Positions 36,064-43,341 of a stretch of DNA of 54,914 nucleotides are shown here, piece by piece. This stretch comes from an uncultured Anaeroplasmataceae bacterium. GTDB lineage: Bacteria > Bacillota_I > Bacilli_A > Acholeplasmatales > Anaeroplasmataceae. Position numbers and translations under genes: made by a program. The first letter of the stretch is position 1. Every line of letters starts with the position of its first letter. Where the stretch lies: assembly GCA_934229785.1 (NCBI GenBank), contig CAKQEA010000011.1:1-54914 (forward strand). Direction: 5' to 3'. Below the pieces are notes generated by a model that saw nothing but the letters and a program-made list of their open reading frames with translations, searched no databases and was not told where the DNA came from.

Positions 36064-36819
36064 TTATCTTGCTAGCCATCCACCATCTACAGCAAGTGTA
36101 AATCCATTAACATAATCTGATGCCTCACTTGCCAAAAATATTGCAGCACCCTTTAAATCACTAGGAGTACCCCATCTACCTTGTGGAATTCTATCTAAAA
36201 TTGCTTCATTACGATTAGAATCACTTCTAATTTGCAGAGTATTATTTGTTTCCATATATCCAGGAGCAATCGCATTAACATTTATTCCTTTTGAAGCCCA
36301 TTCATTGCATAACGCTTTTGTAACGCCCATTATGGCACTTTTTGATGCACAATATGAAGCAACTCTAAAGCCACCCTGATATGAAAGCATTGAGCAAATA
36401 TTAATAATTTTACCCCTTCTGTTAGCAGCAAAGCATCTTCTAGCAAATTCTTGACACATAAAGAAAACAACCTTTTGATTTACATTAATAACGCTATCCC
36501 AATCAGATTCACTAACATTAATTGAATCTTCTCTTTTAATAACACCTGCATTATTAACTAAAATATCAACGGCTCCAAAAACCTCTAATGCCTTATCAAA
36601 AATACCACTTGCAACACTAACATTTGATAAATCAGCTAAAACCTCTAAAAATTTAACACCATTAGCTTCAACCATTTTTTGTGTTTCCTCACAACTTCTT
36701 CTTGCAACACCAACAACATTACAGCCTGCCTCAGCATAAGCAATACATATTGATTGACCAAGACCAGTATTTGCACCTGTAACAATAGCTGTCTTTCCCT
36801 TTAAACTAAAAATATCCAT
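36064..36819 (-). CDS. kduD: Short-chain dehydrogenase, KduD-like
   Basis: The classic SDR has the NAD-binding TGANTGLGQ, NNAG motif (DILVNNAG) and catalytic Ser-Tyr-Lys (SMLSYQGGFRVASYCASKSA). The C-terminal DYVNGFTLAVDGGWLAR is characteristic of 2-dehydro-3-deoxy-D-gluconate 5-dehydrogenase, which acts on pectin-derived sugar acids in the cytoplasm. Gluconate 5-dehydrogenase is the alternative. A GH28 polygalacturonase lies 3 kb away, in keeping with pectin use. GGAGG precedes the ATG. Single gene. Confidence 0.82.
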   Translation of the reverse strand: MDIFSLKGKTAIVTGANTGLGQSICIAYAEAGCNVVGVARRSCEETQKMVEANGVKFLEVLADLSNVSVASGIFDKALEVFGAVDILVNNAGVIKREDSINVSESDWDSVINVNQKVVFFMCQEFARRCFAANRRGKIINICSMLSYQGGFRVASYCASKSAIMGVTKALCNEWASKGINVNAIAPGYMETNNTLQIRSDSNRNEAILDRIPQGRWGTPSDLKGAAIFLASEASDYVNGFTLAVDGGWLAR

Positions 36820-36860
36820 AATCGTAAACCTCCAATAACATTATAACAAAAAAATATGCG

Positions 36861-36888
36861 AAAAAAAAGACTGTCAATTAAGACAGTC
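36861..36888 (-). terminator. Terminator after rplS
   Basis: GACTGTC / GACAGTC stem with a minus-strand run of eight Ts, just past the rplS stop. Confidence 0.85.
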
Positions 36889-36894
36889 CCTAGA

Positions 36895-37251
36895 TTATCG
36901 ACGTTCCTTAATACGAGCAGCCTTAGCTGAAAGGTTACGAATGTAGTGTAACTTAGCACGACGTACAGCACCTTTTCTAACTACTTCGATATGGTCGATT
37001 GTTGGAGTATGAACAGGGAAAGTACGTTCAACACCAATACCGTAAGAAATCTTTCTAACAGTGAAAGTCTCAGAAATTCCGCCACCCTGACGCTTAATAA
37101 CTAAGCCTTCGAATACCTGAATACGATGAGTATCACCTTCAACGATCTTTACGTAAACTTTAACAGTATCACCAGCACGGAATGATGGACGATCCTGTAA
37201 ATACTGAGCAGTAATCTCATTGATTAATGCTTGACCCTTTGCATTTGCCAT
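36895..37251 (-). CDS. rplS: 50S ribosomal protein L19
   Basis: L19 sits at the 30S-50S interface. The 118-residue protein is full length: [58 protein letters not shown] and [15 protein letters not shown] are highly conserved. The initiator is the ATG of MANAKGQAL; the frame extends upstream only through a TTG codon. GGAG lies 11 nt before the ATG. It is monocistronic, without the usual rimM-trmD partners, and is preceded by a structured leader that probably mediates autoregulation. Confidence 0.97.
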   Translation of the reverse strand: MANAKGQALINEITAQYLQDRPSFRAGDTVKVYVKIVEGDTHRIQVFEGLVIKRQGGGISETFTVRKISYGIGVERTFPVHTPTIDHIEVVRKGAVRRAKLHYIRNLSAKAARIKERR

Positions 37252-37255
37252 AATT

Positions 37256-37340
37256 ATCTTTTCTCCTATTAACAAAACTCATAGCCAAATAATCCCATGT
37301 TGCCAGCGGAGTAATGTGCCTTACTGCCATAATGGCAGCT
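37256..37340 (-). promoter_or_regulatory. Putative L19 leader RNA
   Basis: About 85 nt of 5' UTR with a perfect hairpin (CTGCCATTATGGCAG, 37324-37338), then GGC and GCC-rich segments before the ribosome site. Firmicutes rplS genes often carry an autoregulatory L19 leader; assignment here rests on position and the visible structure only. Confidence 0.5.
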
Positions 37341-37345
37341 ATTAC

Positions 37346-37373
37346 ATTATAGCATAATAATTTCAAAAAGCAA
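37346..37373 (-). promoter_or_regulatory. rplS promoter
   Basis: Minus-strand TTGCTT (37368-37373), a 16-nt spacer and TATAAT (37346-37351) with an extended TGC before the -10. Confidence 0.7.
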
Positions 37374-37403
37374 GAAAATTTTAAAAATAAACAATTAAAA
37401 TAT

Positions 37404-37436
37404 AAGAAAAAGGAAATTATCATAAGGTAATTTCCC
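37404..37436 (-). terminator. Terminator after the 37451 gene
   Basis: GGAAATTA / TAATTTCC stem with an 8-nt loop; the minus-strand side is followed by a T run. Confidence 0.75.
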
Positions 37437-37450
37437 AATCTTTATTAATA

Positions 37451-38128
37451 TTAATTATTTTCAGACTCAATTAAATTTTCATCATTTTGCTTAACTTCTT
37501 TTTTATCTAAAGCAAAATAAACAATTTCAGAAGCATAAGCAAATATAGCACCACCAAATAAAATATCAATTCCTGTTAAAGCAGATATCATATTCATAAA
37601 TTCTTCGTTAGTTGAAATTCCCACAACACTAGATGAATTTTCAATTTCTTTCTTTAGTAAAACAGCAAAAGTATTAACTCCAAGTAAAGATTGGTATAAT
37701 TCCACAATTAACAAACCCGTAATTACATATACCAAAATTTTAGCCCACTTCTTATCCTTTAATGCGAAAACATAACCTACAACTAATCCACCTAAAAGAA
37801 CAACACCTAAAGCAGTATAATCTGGTTGAGTTTCAGTAGTATCTGATGTAATTGCATTAGAAATCTCATTTAATAATTCATTTACTAAATTTGAAAAATA
37901 ACTAATTGTAACAAGTAAGATTAAAATTGGAATTAAAACATAAATTTTATTTTCCTTTAAAAATAATATTGTAACAATAAATATTACTAATGCCACGATA
38001 TTAACGATGGTATTAACCATCAAAACAACACTAATTTCGTTAGACTTGCTAACTATAATAATACCTACGATATTTAAAATAATTGCCAAAGTGGCAATAA
38101 TTATTGATAAAATTTTATTGATTTTCAT
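37451..38128 (-). CDS. Hypothetical polytopic membrane protein
   Basis: Not recognised. About 225 residues with roughly six membrane spans (ILSIIIATLAIILNIVGIII, VNIVALVIFIVTILFL, YVLIPILILLVTISYF, ALGVVLLGGLVVGYVFAL, ILVYVITGLLIVELY, GIDILFGGAIFAYASE) and an acidic C-terminus. The start is the ATG of MKINKILSII, since the codon five earlier is TTG; AAGGTGA lies just upstream. It overlaps the next gene upstream by 14 nt, so the two membrane proteins are co-expressed. Confidence 0.65.
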   Translation of the reverse strand: MKINKILSIIIATLAIILNIVGIIIVSKSNEISVVLMVNTIVNIVALVIFIVTILFLKENKIYVLIPILILLVTISYFSNLVNELLNEISNAITSDTTETQPDYTALGVVLLGGLVVGYVFALKDKKWAKILVYVITGLLIVELYQSLLGVNTFAVLLKKEIENSSSVVGISTNEEFMNMISALTGIDILFGGAIFAYASEIVYFALDKKEVKQNDENLIESENN

Positions 38129-38633
38129 TTTCTTCACCTTCAACTAATAAGCTTAACATTAAACAAACAGCTATTGCTACAAGTGTAACAGCATGAATTC
38201 TTCCTGTAGTAAAAACAAACAAAGCATCATAAATAGCTAAAATAAGCATTAAAATTAATAATACTTTTTTCAAATTATGATTGCTAATATAGATAATCCA
38301 CAAAACAATTAGTGCAATAGAAAATCCTAACAAAGGAATATTTCCAAAACAAGGATTTTCAATCATTCTTTGTAAATAATCAATAAATCTAGCCACTAAG
38401 AATAATAGTGCAGGAATGGATACATTTTTATAATTAGGTTTTGTTTGCTTTACAATAAAAAATAAAATAATAGATACAGCAATTTCAAGTCCTAAATAAA
38501 TTAATGCTACCCAATTAAAATTATTACCAACATTATCAAACATTGGAAATAAATTTAAAATTAAAAATGAAAATGCAACTATAGATGCAACCATTATTAT
38601 TGCCCTAGCATTTTTTCGTATAACATTATTCAT
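38115..38633 (-). CDS. Hypothetical polytopic membrane protein
   Basis: Not recognised. 172 residues with about five spans (AIIMVASIVAFSFLILNLF, WVALIYLGLEIAVSIILFFI, GFSIALIVLWIIYI, VLLILMLILAIYDALFVF, VTLVAIAVCLMLSLL). GGGGG lies upstream of the ATG. It overlaps the 37451-38128 gene by 14 nt and is separated from the small paralogous membrane proteins by a terminator. The composition resembles its partner; function unknown. Confidence 0.65.
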   Translation of the reverse strand: MNNVIRKNARAIIMVASIVAFSFLILNLFPMFDNVGNNFNWVALIYLGLEIAVSIILFFIVKQTKPNYKNVSIPALLFLVARFIDYLQRMIENPCFGNIPLLGFSIALIVLWIIYISNHNLKKVLLILMLILAIYDALFVFTTGRIHAVTLVAIAVCLMLSLLVEGEENENQ

Positions 38634-38644
38634 ATTTTCCCCCT

Positions 38645-38675
38645 AAAAAATAAAAGGTAGCATTAAACTACCCCT
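38645..38675 (-). terminator. Terminator after the small membrane-protein pair
   Basis: GGTAG / CTACC stem, with CTTTTATTTTTT following on the minus strand. Confidence 0.65.
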
Positions 38676-38685
38676 TATTGTTAAA

Positions 38686-38910
38686 TTAACAATTTAAAAA
38701 TCTCCAAATCTTATGATTTGTTAGCATACATACTAAATCAATAATCCATACAATAGTAAATCCGAAAATTAATCTAATAAGTGCAGCAACAATCTTGCCC
38801 TCAGAAAGTCTAGTTAAAGCACCACAAATCCATGAAGTAAATGGAATGATTGCTAAAATTAAGCTTACAATCCAAGATAATCCGAAGTAATCGCTTTTTC
38901 CCTTTGCCAT
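38686..38910 (-). CDS. Small membrane protein, paralog of the 38949 gene
   Basis: 74 residues, two membrane spans (SWIVSLILAIIPFTSWICGAL, LIFGFTIVWIIDLVCML). It shares the pattern IIP..W....L.RLS, a central basic segment, and IDL..ML..H with the neighbouring 79-residue protein, so they are tandem duplicates. The layout resembles small TM2/YqaE-like proteins but I cannot name the family. GGAGAG lies upstream. Probably co-transcribed with its paralog 38 nt upstream. Confidence 0.7.
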   Translation of the reverse strand: MAKGKSDYFGLSWIVSLILAIIPFTSWICGALTRLSEGKIVAALIRLIFGFTIVWIIDLVCMLTNHKIWRFLNC

Positions 38911-38948
38911 ACTATTTTCTCTCCTTTCATAATTTTACAAGCTGAAAT

Positions 38949-39188
38949 TTATTCAGCTAAAATTAAATGACCTGACAAACACATGTAAATAAGATCAATT
39001 AAATTTAAGAACCAACCCCAGCCTACAAAAGCAAATAATACAAGCATAACAGCATGCTCAACCTTTTTTGTTCTTAAGAAAACTGAAAGTCTAACTAGAA
39101 ACTCAACAACCCAACCTACAACAGGAATTATTAATAATAAAACCTTAATAAGAACAGACTGTTGATTAAACCAACGATCGAATTCCAT
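38949..39188 (-). CDS. Small membrane protein, paralog of the 38686 gene
   Basis: 79 residues with two spans (VLIKVLLLIIPVVGWVVEFL, LVLFAFVGWGWFLNLIDLIYM). See the paralog pattern with the next gene. GGAGG lies before the ATG. It has a clear promoter (39216-39243) overlapped by a cre-like site with 13 of 14 consensus positions, so the pair may be under carbon catabolite control. Function unknown. Confidence 0.7.
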   Translation of the reverse strand: MEFDRWFNQQSVLIKVLLLIIPVVGWVVEFLVRLSVFLRTKKVEHAVMLVLFAFVGWGWFLNLIDLIYMCLSGHLILAE

Positions 39189-39215
39189 TTTTTCTCCTCC
39201 TACTTATAATTAAAA

Positions 39216-39243
39216 TTATACTCATTTTTTAAACGTTTTCAAT
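39216..39243 (-). promoter_or_regulatory. Promoter with cre-like operator for the small membrane pair
   Basis: Minus-strand TTGAAA (39238-39243), a 16-nt spacer and TATAAT (39216-39221). TGAAAACGTTTAAA (39229-39242) overlaps the -35 and fits the CcpA consensus TGWAANCGNTNWCA at 13 of 14 positions. Confidence 0.6.
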
Positions 39244-39246
39244 ATA

Positions 39247-40638
39247 TCAAATGATATTTTCGCTAGTAAATTTTTTTTTACATACCTCATCTTCAATTGT
39301 AACATTTTCTAACTTAATATTTTTACATTCCTTTAAATCTAAACCAGATTTACACCTTATTTTAGAATTCTTTAAAATAATATCATGGATAGGTAACTCC
39401 TTTAAACCATTAATCTTTAAAGCAACACTACAATCATTACAAATAATATTATCCATCAATATTTCCTTAAATTCAGGTACATCATCGGCATTATAAGTAA
39501 CACTACCTTCATTTGCATCCTCAATATTGACAAGAACATAGCCCATAGTGAAAATGATAGCCTCACCAATGATATTATTCATATAAATATTTCTCATTGT
39601 AATATCCTTAACAACACCACCACGACCAAGAGCTGATTTAAATCTAATACCAATGTCAGTACCAGAAAAAATACAATTCTCCACTAAAATATTTTCAACA
39701 CCACGACTCATTTCGCTACCAACAACAAATCCTCCATGTGCATCAAAAACCTTACAATCATGAATCCAAACATTCTTAGTTGGAATTGGTAGCTTTCTAG
39801 CCTCTTTATTTTTACCAGACTTAATACAAATTCCATCATCGCCAACCTCAAAAACTGTACCAGCAATTTCACAATCTTGGCAAGATTCTAAGTCAATTCC
39901 ATCTCCATTTTGAGCTGAAAACTTATTTTTTATTTTAGCATTTTTCAAAGTAAAATTATGACAATACAACGGATGAAGATTCCAAGCAGGTGAATTTTGA
40001 AGGGTAACATCCTCAATCAAAACACGATTACAATTTTGTAATGATACAAACACAGGACGATATACATCCCAATTTGAGGAAGCAATTTCTAAGGCATTAG
40101 AATCATTATAGTTAGGTTCCCCCTTTAATACACCTTCATAATAAGATTTAGTTGGACACCAAACTCCACCCTCCTTAGTATCTATAACATAAGGGCTTTT
40201 CTTTAAACACCTATCCCATTCTTTAGATGTAAGCTTAAATCTTTTAATTCCTCTCCATAAATCACCAGAGCCATCTAAAATACCCTTACCTGTAATCGCT
40301 ATATTATCTGCATGCTTAGCACTAATAGGAGAAATGGCTCTAATTCTTCTAATTCCTTCATATTCAGTCCAAATTAATGGATATTCCTCCTTAGATTTTG
40401 TAAACTTAACAAATGCATTCTCACTAACATATAAATTAACATTACTCTTTAATTCGATAGGTCCTGTAATATAAAAGCCATCAGGAATAATAACCTTCCC
40501 TCCGCCTTTTGAATTACATTCATCTATTGCATTTTGAATTGCAGTTTTATTATTAAATTCATTATCACTCTTAGCACCAAAATCTAAAATGTTATATTCT
40601 TTTTCTCTAAAAACTGGCAATTTAACACTAATATTCAT
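39247..40638 (-). CDS. Glycoside hydrolase family 28, polygalacturonase-like
   Basis: A right-handed beta-helix enzyme that hydrolyses galacturonan or related pectic oligosaccharides. The N-terminal YNILDFGAKSDNEFNNKTAIQ is typical. Catalytic motifs are NGDGIDLESC, GDDGICIKSG, the HGG variant of GHG (DAHGGFVVGSEMSRGV) and RFKS in place of RIK. There is no signal peptide, so it probably works in the cytoplasm on imported oligomers. The start is the ATG with GGAGG five bases before it; a GTG four codons upstream would lie inside the ribosome site. Neighbours are an AEC permease, a GntR regulator and, further on, kduD, suggesting a small pectin module. Confidence 0.9.
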   Translation of the reverse strand: MNISVKLPVFREKEYNILDFGAKSDNEFNNKTAIQNAIDECNSKGGGKVIIPDGFYITGPIELKSNVNLYVSENAFVKFTKSKEEYPLIWTEYEGIRRIRAISPISAKHADNIAITGKGILDGSGDLWRGIKRFKLTSKEWDRCLKKSPYVIDTKEGGVWCPTKSYYEGVLKGEPNYNDSNALEIASSNWDVYRPVFVSLQNCNRVLIEDVTLQNSPAWNLHPLYCHNFTLKNAKIKNKFSAQNGDGIDLESCQDCEIAGTVFEVGDDGICIKSGKNKEARKLPIPTKNVWIHDCKVFDAHGGFVVGSEMSRGVENILVENCIFSGTDIGIRFKSALGRGGVVKDITMRNIYMNNIIGEAIIFTMGYVLVNIEDANEGSVTYNADDVPEFKEILMDNIICNDCSVALKINGLKELPIHDIILKNSKIRCKSGLDLKECKNIKLENVTIEDEVCKKKFTSENII

Positions 40639-40686
40639 AAAAACCTCCACAATTTAAACCTTATTCTAACTTTATTATACAATATT

Positions 40687-41622
40687 TTATAAGATACATT
40701 CAACGAGCAAAACAAAAAGAGGTAATGTTACTGCTGAAATTAATGTCGTAACAACCACCAAGCTAGCTGCTAAATTTTCATCATAATTAAACTTTATCGC
40801 AAAAATTGATGTAATTGCAGCGCAAGGGCACGCCTCTAAAATGAAAACAATCTTTAAAACATCCTTGTTAACACCTACTAAATTAAATAGTAAAATTATA
40901 CCAAGTGAGATAAATGGTATAATAATAAGTCTTATTACGCTACTTAACCATAAATACTTATTTTTAATTGCTTTAAATATATTACTTGATGCAATAATCA
41001 TACCTGTAATAATCATAGATAGTGGAGTATTCATTGCTCCAATAAGACTAATTGGCTTTAAAATAAGATTAGGAATAGGTATTTGAAAAAAGAAAATAAT
41101 AATACCAATTATTAAAGCATATAAAACAGGTGTTTTTAAAATACCAACAACTGCAGTTTTAAAACTAAAGCTTCTTGATACAACCATATAACCAATCGTC
41201 CAAAGTAATATATTAAACATTGAAACAAAACCACTAGCATATATTAAACCATCAGCACCAAACATAGCCTCAACAAGAGGAAAACCCATATATGCAGCAT
41301 TTGAAAACATCATTGCAAACATTAGTATTCTTTTACTATCAATATGATAAAATAATGAAATAAAAAAAACAAACACAATACCTAAAATTAAAACAACAAA
41401 GCTAATTAAAAAAGTATATAAAAGATTATTCATAATCGTTTGATTATACTCTGTAACATAAGAATTAATAATCATAAATGGCACAACCAAATAAACCAAA
41501 ATATTTGATAAGGTCTTCTTTGCACCAATATCAATCAACTTCAATTTCACAAGAATAAAGCCAAGTGAAATCATAATAAACATAATAATAACCTGTTCAA
41601 AAGAAATAAAAGCTAAATTCAT
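40687..41622 (-). CDS. AEC family transporter
   Basis: 311 residues with about ten membrane spans in the auxin efflux carrier/malate permease family: FIMISLGFILVKLKLI at the start, NILVYLVVPFMIINSYV, FSNAAYMGFPLVEAMFGADG and the C-terminal EACPCAAITSIFAIKF. Family members move organic acids such as malate; here the substrate could be a carboxylate or sugar acid given the adjacent pectinase, but that is inference. The ATG overlaps the TAG of the GntR gene (TTATGA), four bases, so regulator and permease are coupled. Confidence 0.85.
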   Translation of the reverse strand: MNLAFISFEQVIIMFIMISLGFILVKLKLIDIGAKKTLSNILVYLVVPFMIINSYVTEYNQTIMNNLLYTFLISFVVLILGIVFVFFISLFYHIDSKRILMFAMMFSNAAYMGFPLVEAMFGADGLIYASGFVSMFNILLWTIGYMVVSRSFSFKTAVVGILKTPVLYALIIGIIIFFFQIPIPNLILKPISLIGAMNTPLSMIITGMIIASSNIFKAIKNKYLWLSSVIRLIIIPFISLGIILLFNLVGVNKDVLKIVFILEACPCAAITSIFAIKFNYDENLAASLVVVTTLISAVTLPLFVLLVECIL

Positions 41623-42245
41623 AACCTATAACCCTCTAAAGTATTTTTTAAATGCTTTTTCATAAGATTTGATGCTAAAGTTCCATCAGAATTGAGCAAA
41701 GCATCAATTATTTCTATATGTTCATTTAAAGAAGCAATATACCTATCATTATTACTAATATTGGATAAATATCTAACTCTACAAGATAAATCCATTAAAT
41801 AAGAAATTTCTTTATATACATAGCTATTATTAAGCATTTTAGCTAAAGATAAGTGAAAGCCCTTATCAACATCATCTAAAAAATCTCTTTCAACTGGCAA
41901 ATCTAAGTTTTCAATTTCATCATTAATTAAAGAAGAAAAGTATCTTTTCCATTTTAATAACAACTCATTATCAACCTTAACTGCAATTTTTTCCATAATT
42001 AAAGGCTCTAGCATACTTCTATATTCATATATTTGCTTAACATCAGAAAAGCTAATAAACGAGACAATAGTCCCCTTTCTCGGAATAATAGTTAAATATC
42101 CTTCCTCATTTAGCTTTAAAACTGCTTCTCTAACAGGAGTTCTACTTACTCCTAAAGCTCTTTGAACAATAGCTTCATCAAAAACACTACCTGGTTGTAA
42201 ATCACCTAAAATAATTTCTTTTTTTATATATTCATATGGTGTCAT
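41619..42245 (-). CDS. GntR family regulator, FadR subfamily
   Basis: The N-terminal winged helix is PYEYIKKEIILGDLQPGSVFDEAIVQRALGVSRTPVREAVLKL, with the hallmark SRTPVREA. The C-terminal all-helical FCD-like ligand domain contains conserved histidines (FHLSLAK, NEHIEIIDAL). It likely controls the overlapping AEC permease and perhaps the GH28 gene, with an organic or sugar acid ligand. The start is the ATG two codons into the frame (GGAG 7 nt upstream); the first codon is TTG. Direct and inverted TGATATAT repeats sit just upstream. Confidence 0.88.
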   Translation of the reverse strand: MTPYEYIKKEIILGDLQPGSVFDEAIVQRALGVSRTPVREAVLKLNEEGYLTIIPRKGTIVSFISFSDVKQIYEYRSMLEPLIMEKIAVKVDNELLLKWKRYFSSLINDEIENLDLPVERDFLDDVDKGFHLSLAKMLNNSYVYKEISYLMDLSCRVRYLSNISNNDRYIASLNEHIEIIDALLNSDGTLASNLMKKHLKNTLEGYRL

Positions 42246-42259
42246 ATTCAATCTCCTTT

Positions 42260-42284
42260 GTGATATATCACTGATATATTACAC
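42260..42284. promoter_or_regulatory. Candidate GntR operator
   Basis: GTGATATATCACTGATATATTACAC contains TGATATAT twice (11-bp spacing) and the palindrome TGATATATCA, 15 bp before the gntR start. Likely the autoregulatory site. Confidence 0.45.
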
Positions 42285-42305
42285 CTAATATTAAAAAAAA
42301 TCAAT

Positions 42306-42329
42306 AAAAAAAGAAGGCAAATTGCCTTC
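42306..42329 (-). terminator. Terminator after dut
   Basis: GAAGGCAA / TTGCCTTC stem followed by seven Ts on the minus strand. Confidence 0.85.
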
Positions 42330-42332
42330 AAT

Positions 42333-42842
42333 TTATTTTGTAGTACTACCAAAACCACCATTACGAATTGATGTAACATCATCATCAAATGTAATACCAT
42401 ATTCTACAAAAATGCCTTGCATAAAGCCAGTATGAGCTTTTATTTCAACAGTCTTAGCTTCATTAGAATCGTTAGTTATTTTAGCAAAAATATGTCCTTC
42501 ATTATCCGAATAATAATAATCACTATCAATAATGCCAACTGTATTATTAAGCTGAAGTCTATATTTAAACCCTAATCCACTCCTTGGATAAAGCTTTAAA
42601 ACATAATTTTCTTCAATATAAACTCTAATTCCTGTTGGGATTTTTGCTGTTTCACCAGGCTTTAAAACAATATCGAATGGTGCAAAAAAATCATAGCCTG
42701 CAGAACCCTTTGTAGCTCTTTTAGGTAGAATTAATCCATCATATATAGTCTTTATTTCTTCTTCTGTTTTATTATCAAATGCGCTTTTAAATTGTTCAAA
42801 TGAAACAATTTCAAATCTTGCAACACGTTTAAATTCACTCAT
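42333..42842 (-). CDS. dut: dUTP diphosphatase-like protein
   Basis: It hydrolyses dUTP to dUMP, keeping uracil out of DNA. Motif 1 is ATKGSAGYDFFA, motif 2 YPRSGLG, motif 3 NNTVGIIDSDY and motif 5 NGGFGSTTK at the C-terminus. Motif 3 departs from the usual DxDYRGE: YYYSDNEGHIF replaces it with an insertion, so activity or substrate range may differ. About 40 N-terminal residues precede motif 1, making it longer than trimeric dUTPases (169 versus ~145). It overlaps nrdG by 8 nt and so belongs to the nrdD-nrdG-dut nucleotide operon. Confidence 0.85.
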   Translation of the reverse strand: MSEFKRVARFEIVSFEQFKSAFDNKTEEEIKTIYDGLILPKRATKGSAGYDFFAPFDIVLKPGETAKIPTGIRVYIEENYVLKLYPRSGLGFKYRLQLNNTVGIIDSDYYYSDNEGHIFAKITNDSNEAKTVEIKAHTGFMQGIFVEYGITFDDDVTSIRNGGFGSTTK

Positions 42843-43341
42843 TCAATGAACCATCCTTATAAATTACAATTCTTCCTTCACGCTTTGTAGCCTTAATATC
42901 TATTACTCTTTGATTAGAACTACCAACCCAGTGAAGCTTTGGGTCATATTTATCTATTTCAAATCTTCCATCACACACTACATCAAGCATAGAAATAAAA
43001 GGTAGTGATGAAATTTGTTCATAGGTATAACCTGTATATAACCACTTTGTTTTATGTGGGAAAGTTGCATTAATTTCAGCAACAAGCTCACCTATTTCAT
43101 TCATATTTACCGGATGAAGAGGATCTCCTCCACTAAAGGTAATACCATCAACATAGTCCTTACGAAGTTCAGCAAAAAGCTCTTCCTTTGCAGCTTCATC
43201 AAATGGTATTCCACCATTAGGATCATGAGTTATTGGATTTTGACATCCTGGACAATGATGAGCACAGCCAGCAACCCACAAAACAACACGTAATCCACTA
43301 CCATTTAGCATGTCATCCTTTGTTATATTATGATATCTCAT
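42835..43341 (-). CDS. nrdG: Anaerobic ribonucleotide reductase activating enzyme
   Basis: A radical-SAM enzyme that generates the glycyl radical on NrdD. The CxxxCxxC-type motif reads CAHHCPGC, and TFSGGDPLHP and WLYTGYTYEQI are typical. 168 residues, normal. The ATG overlaps the nrdD stop by one base (TAATG), so the two are coupled. GGAAGAG is upstream. It requires S-adenosylmethionine, a 4Fe-4S cluster and reductant, in keeping with an anaerobe. Confidence 0.96.
   Translation of the reverse strand: MRYHNITKDDMLNGSGLRVVLWVAGCAHHCPGCQNPITHDPNGGIPFDEAAKEELFAELRKDYVDGITFSGGDPLHPVNMNEIGELVAEINATFPHKTKWLYTGYTYEQISSLPFISMLDVVCDGRFEIDKYDPKLHWVGSSNQRVIDIKATKREGRIVIYKDGSLNE

Noticed and set aside
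37217..37438. 73-codon minus frame across the rplS leader
   Set aside because: It overlaps the rplS start, promoter and leader hairpin in another frame and has no ribosome site.
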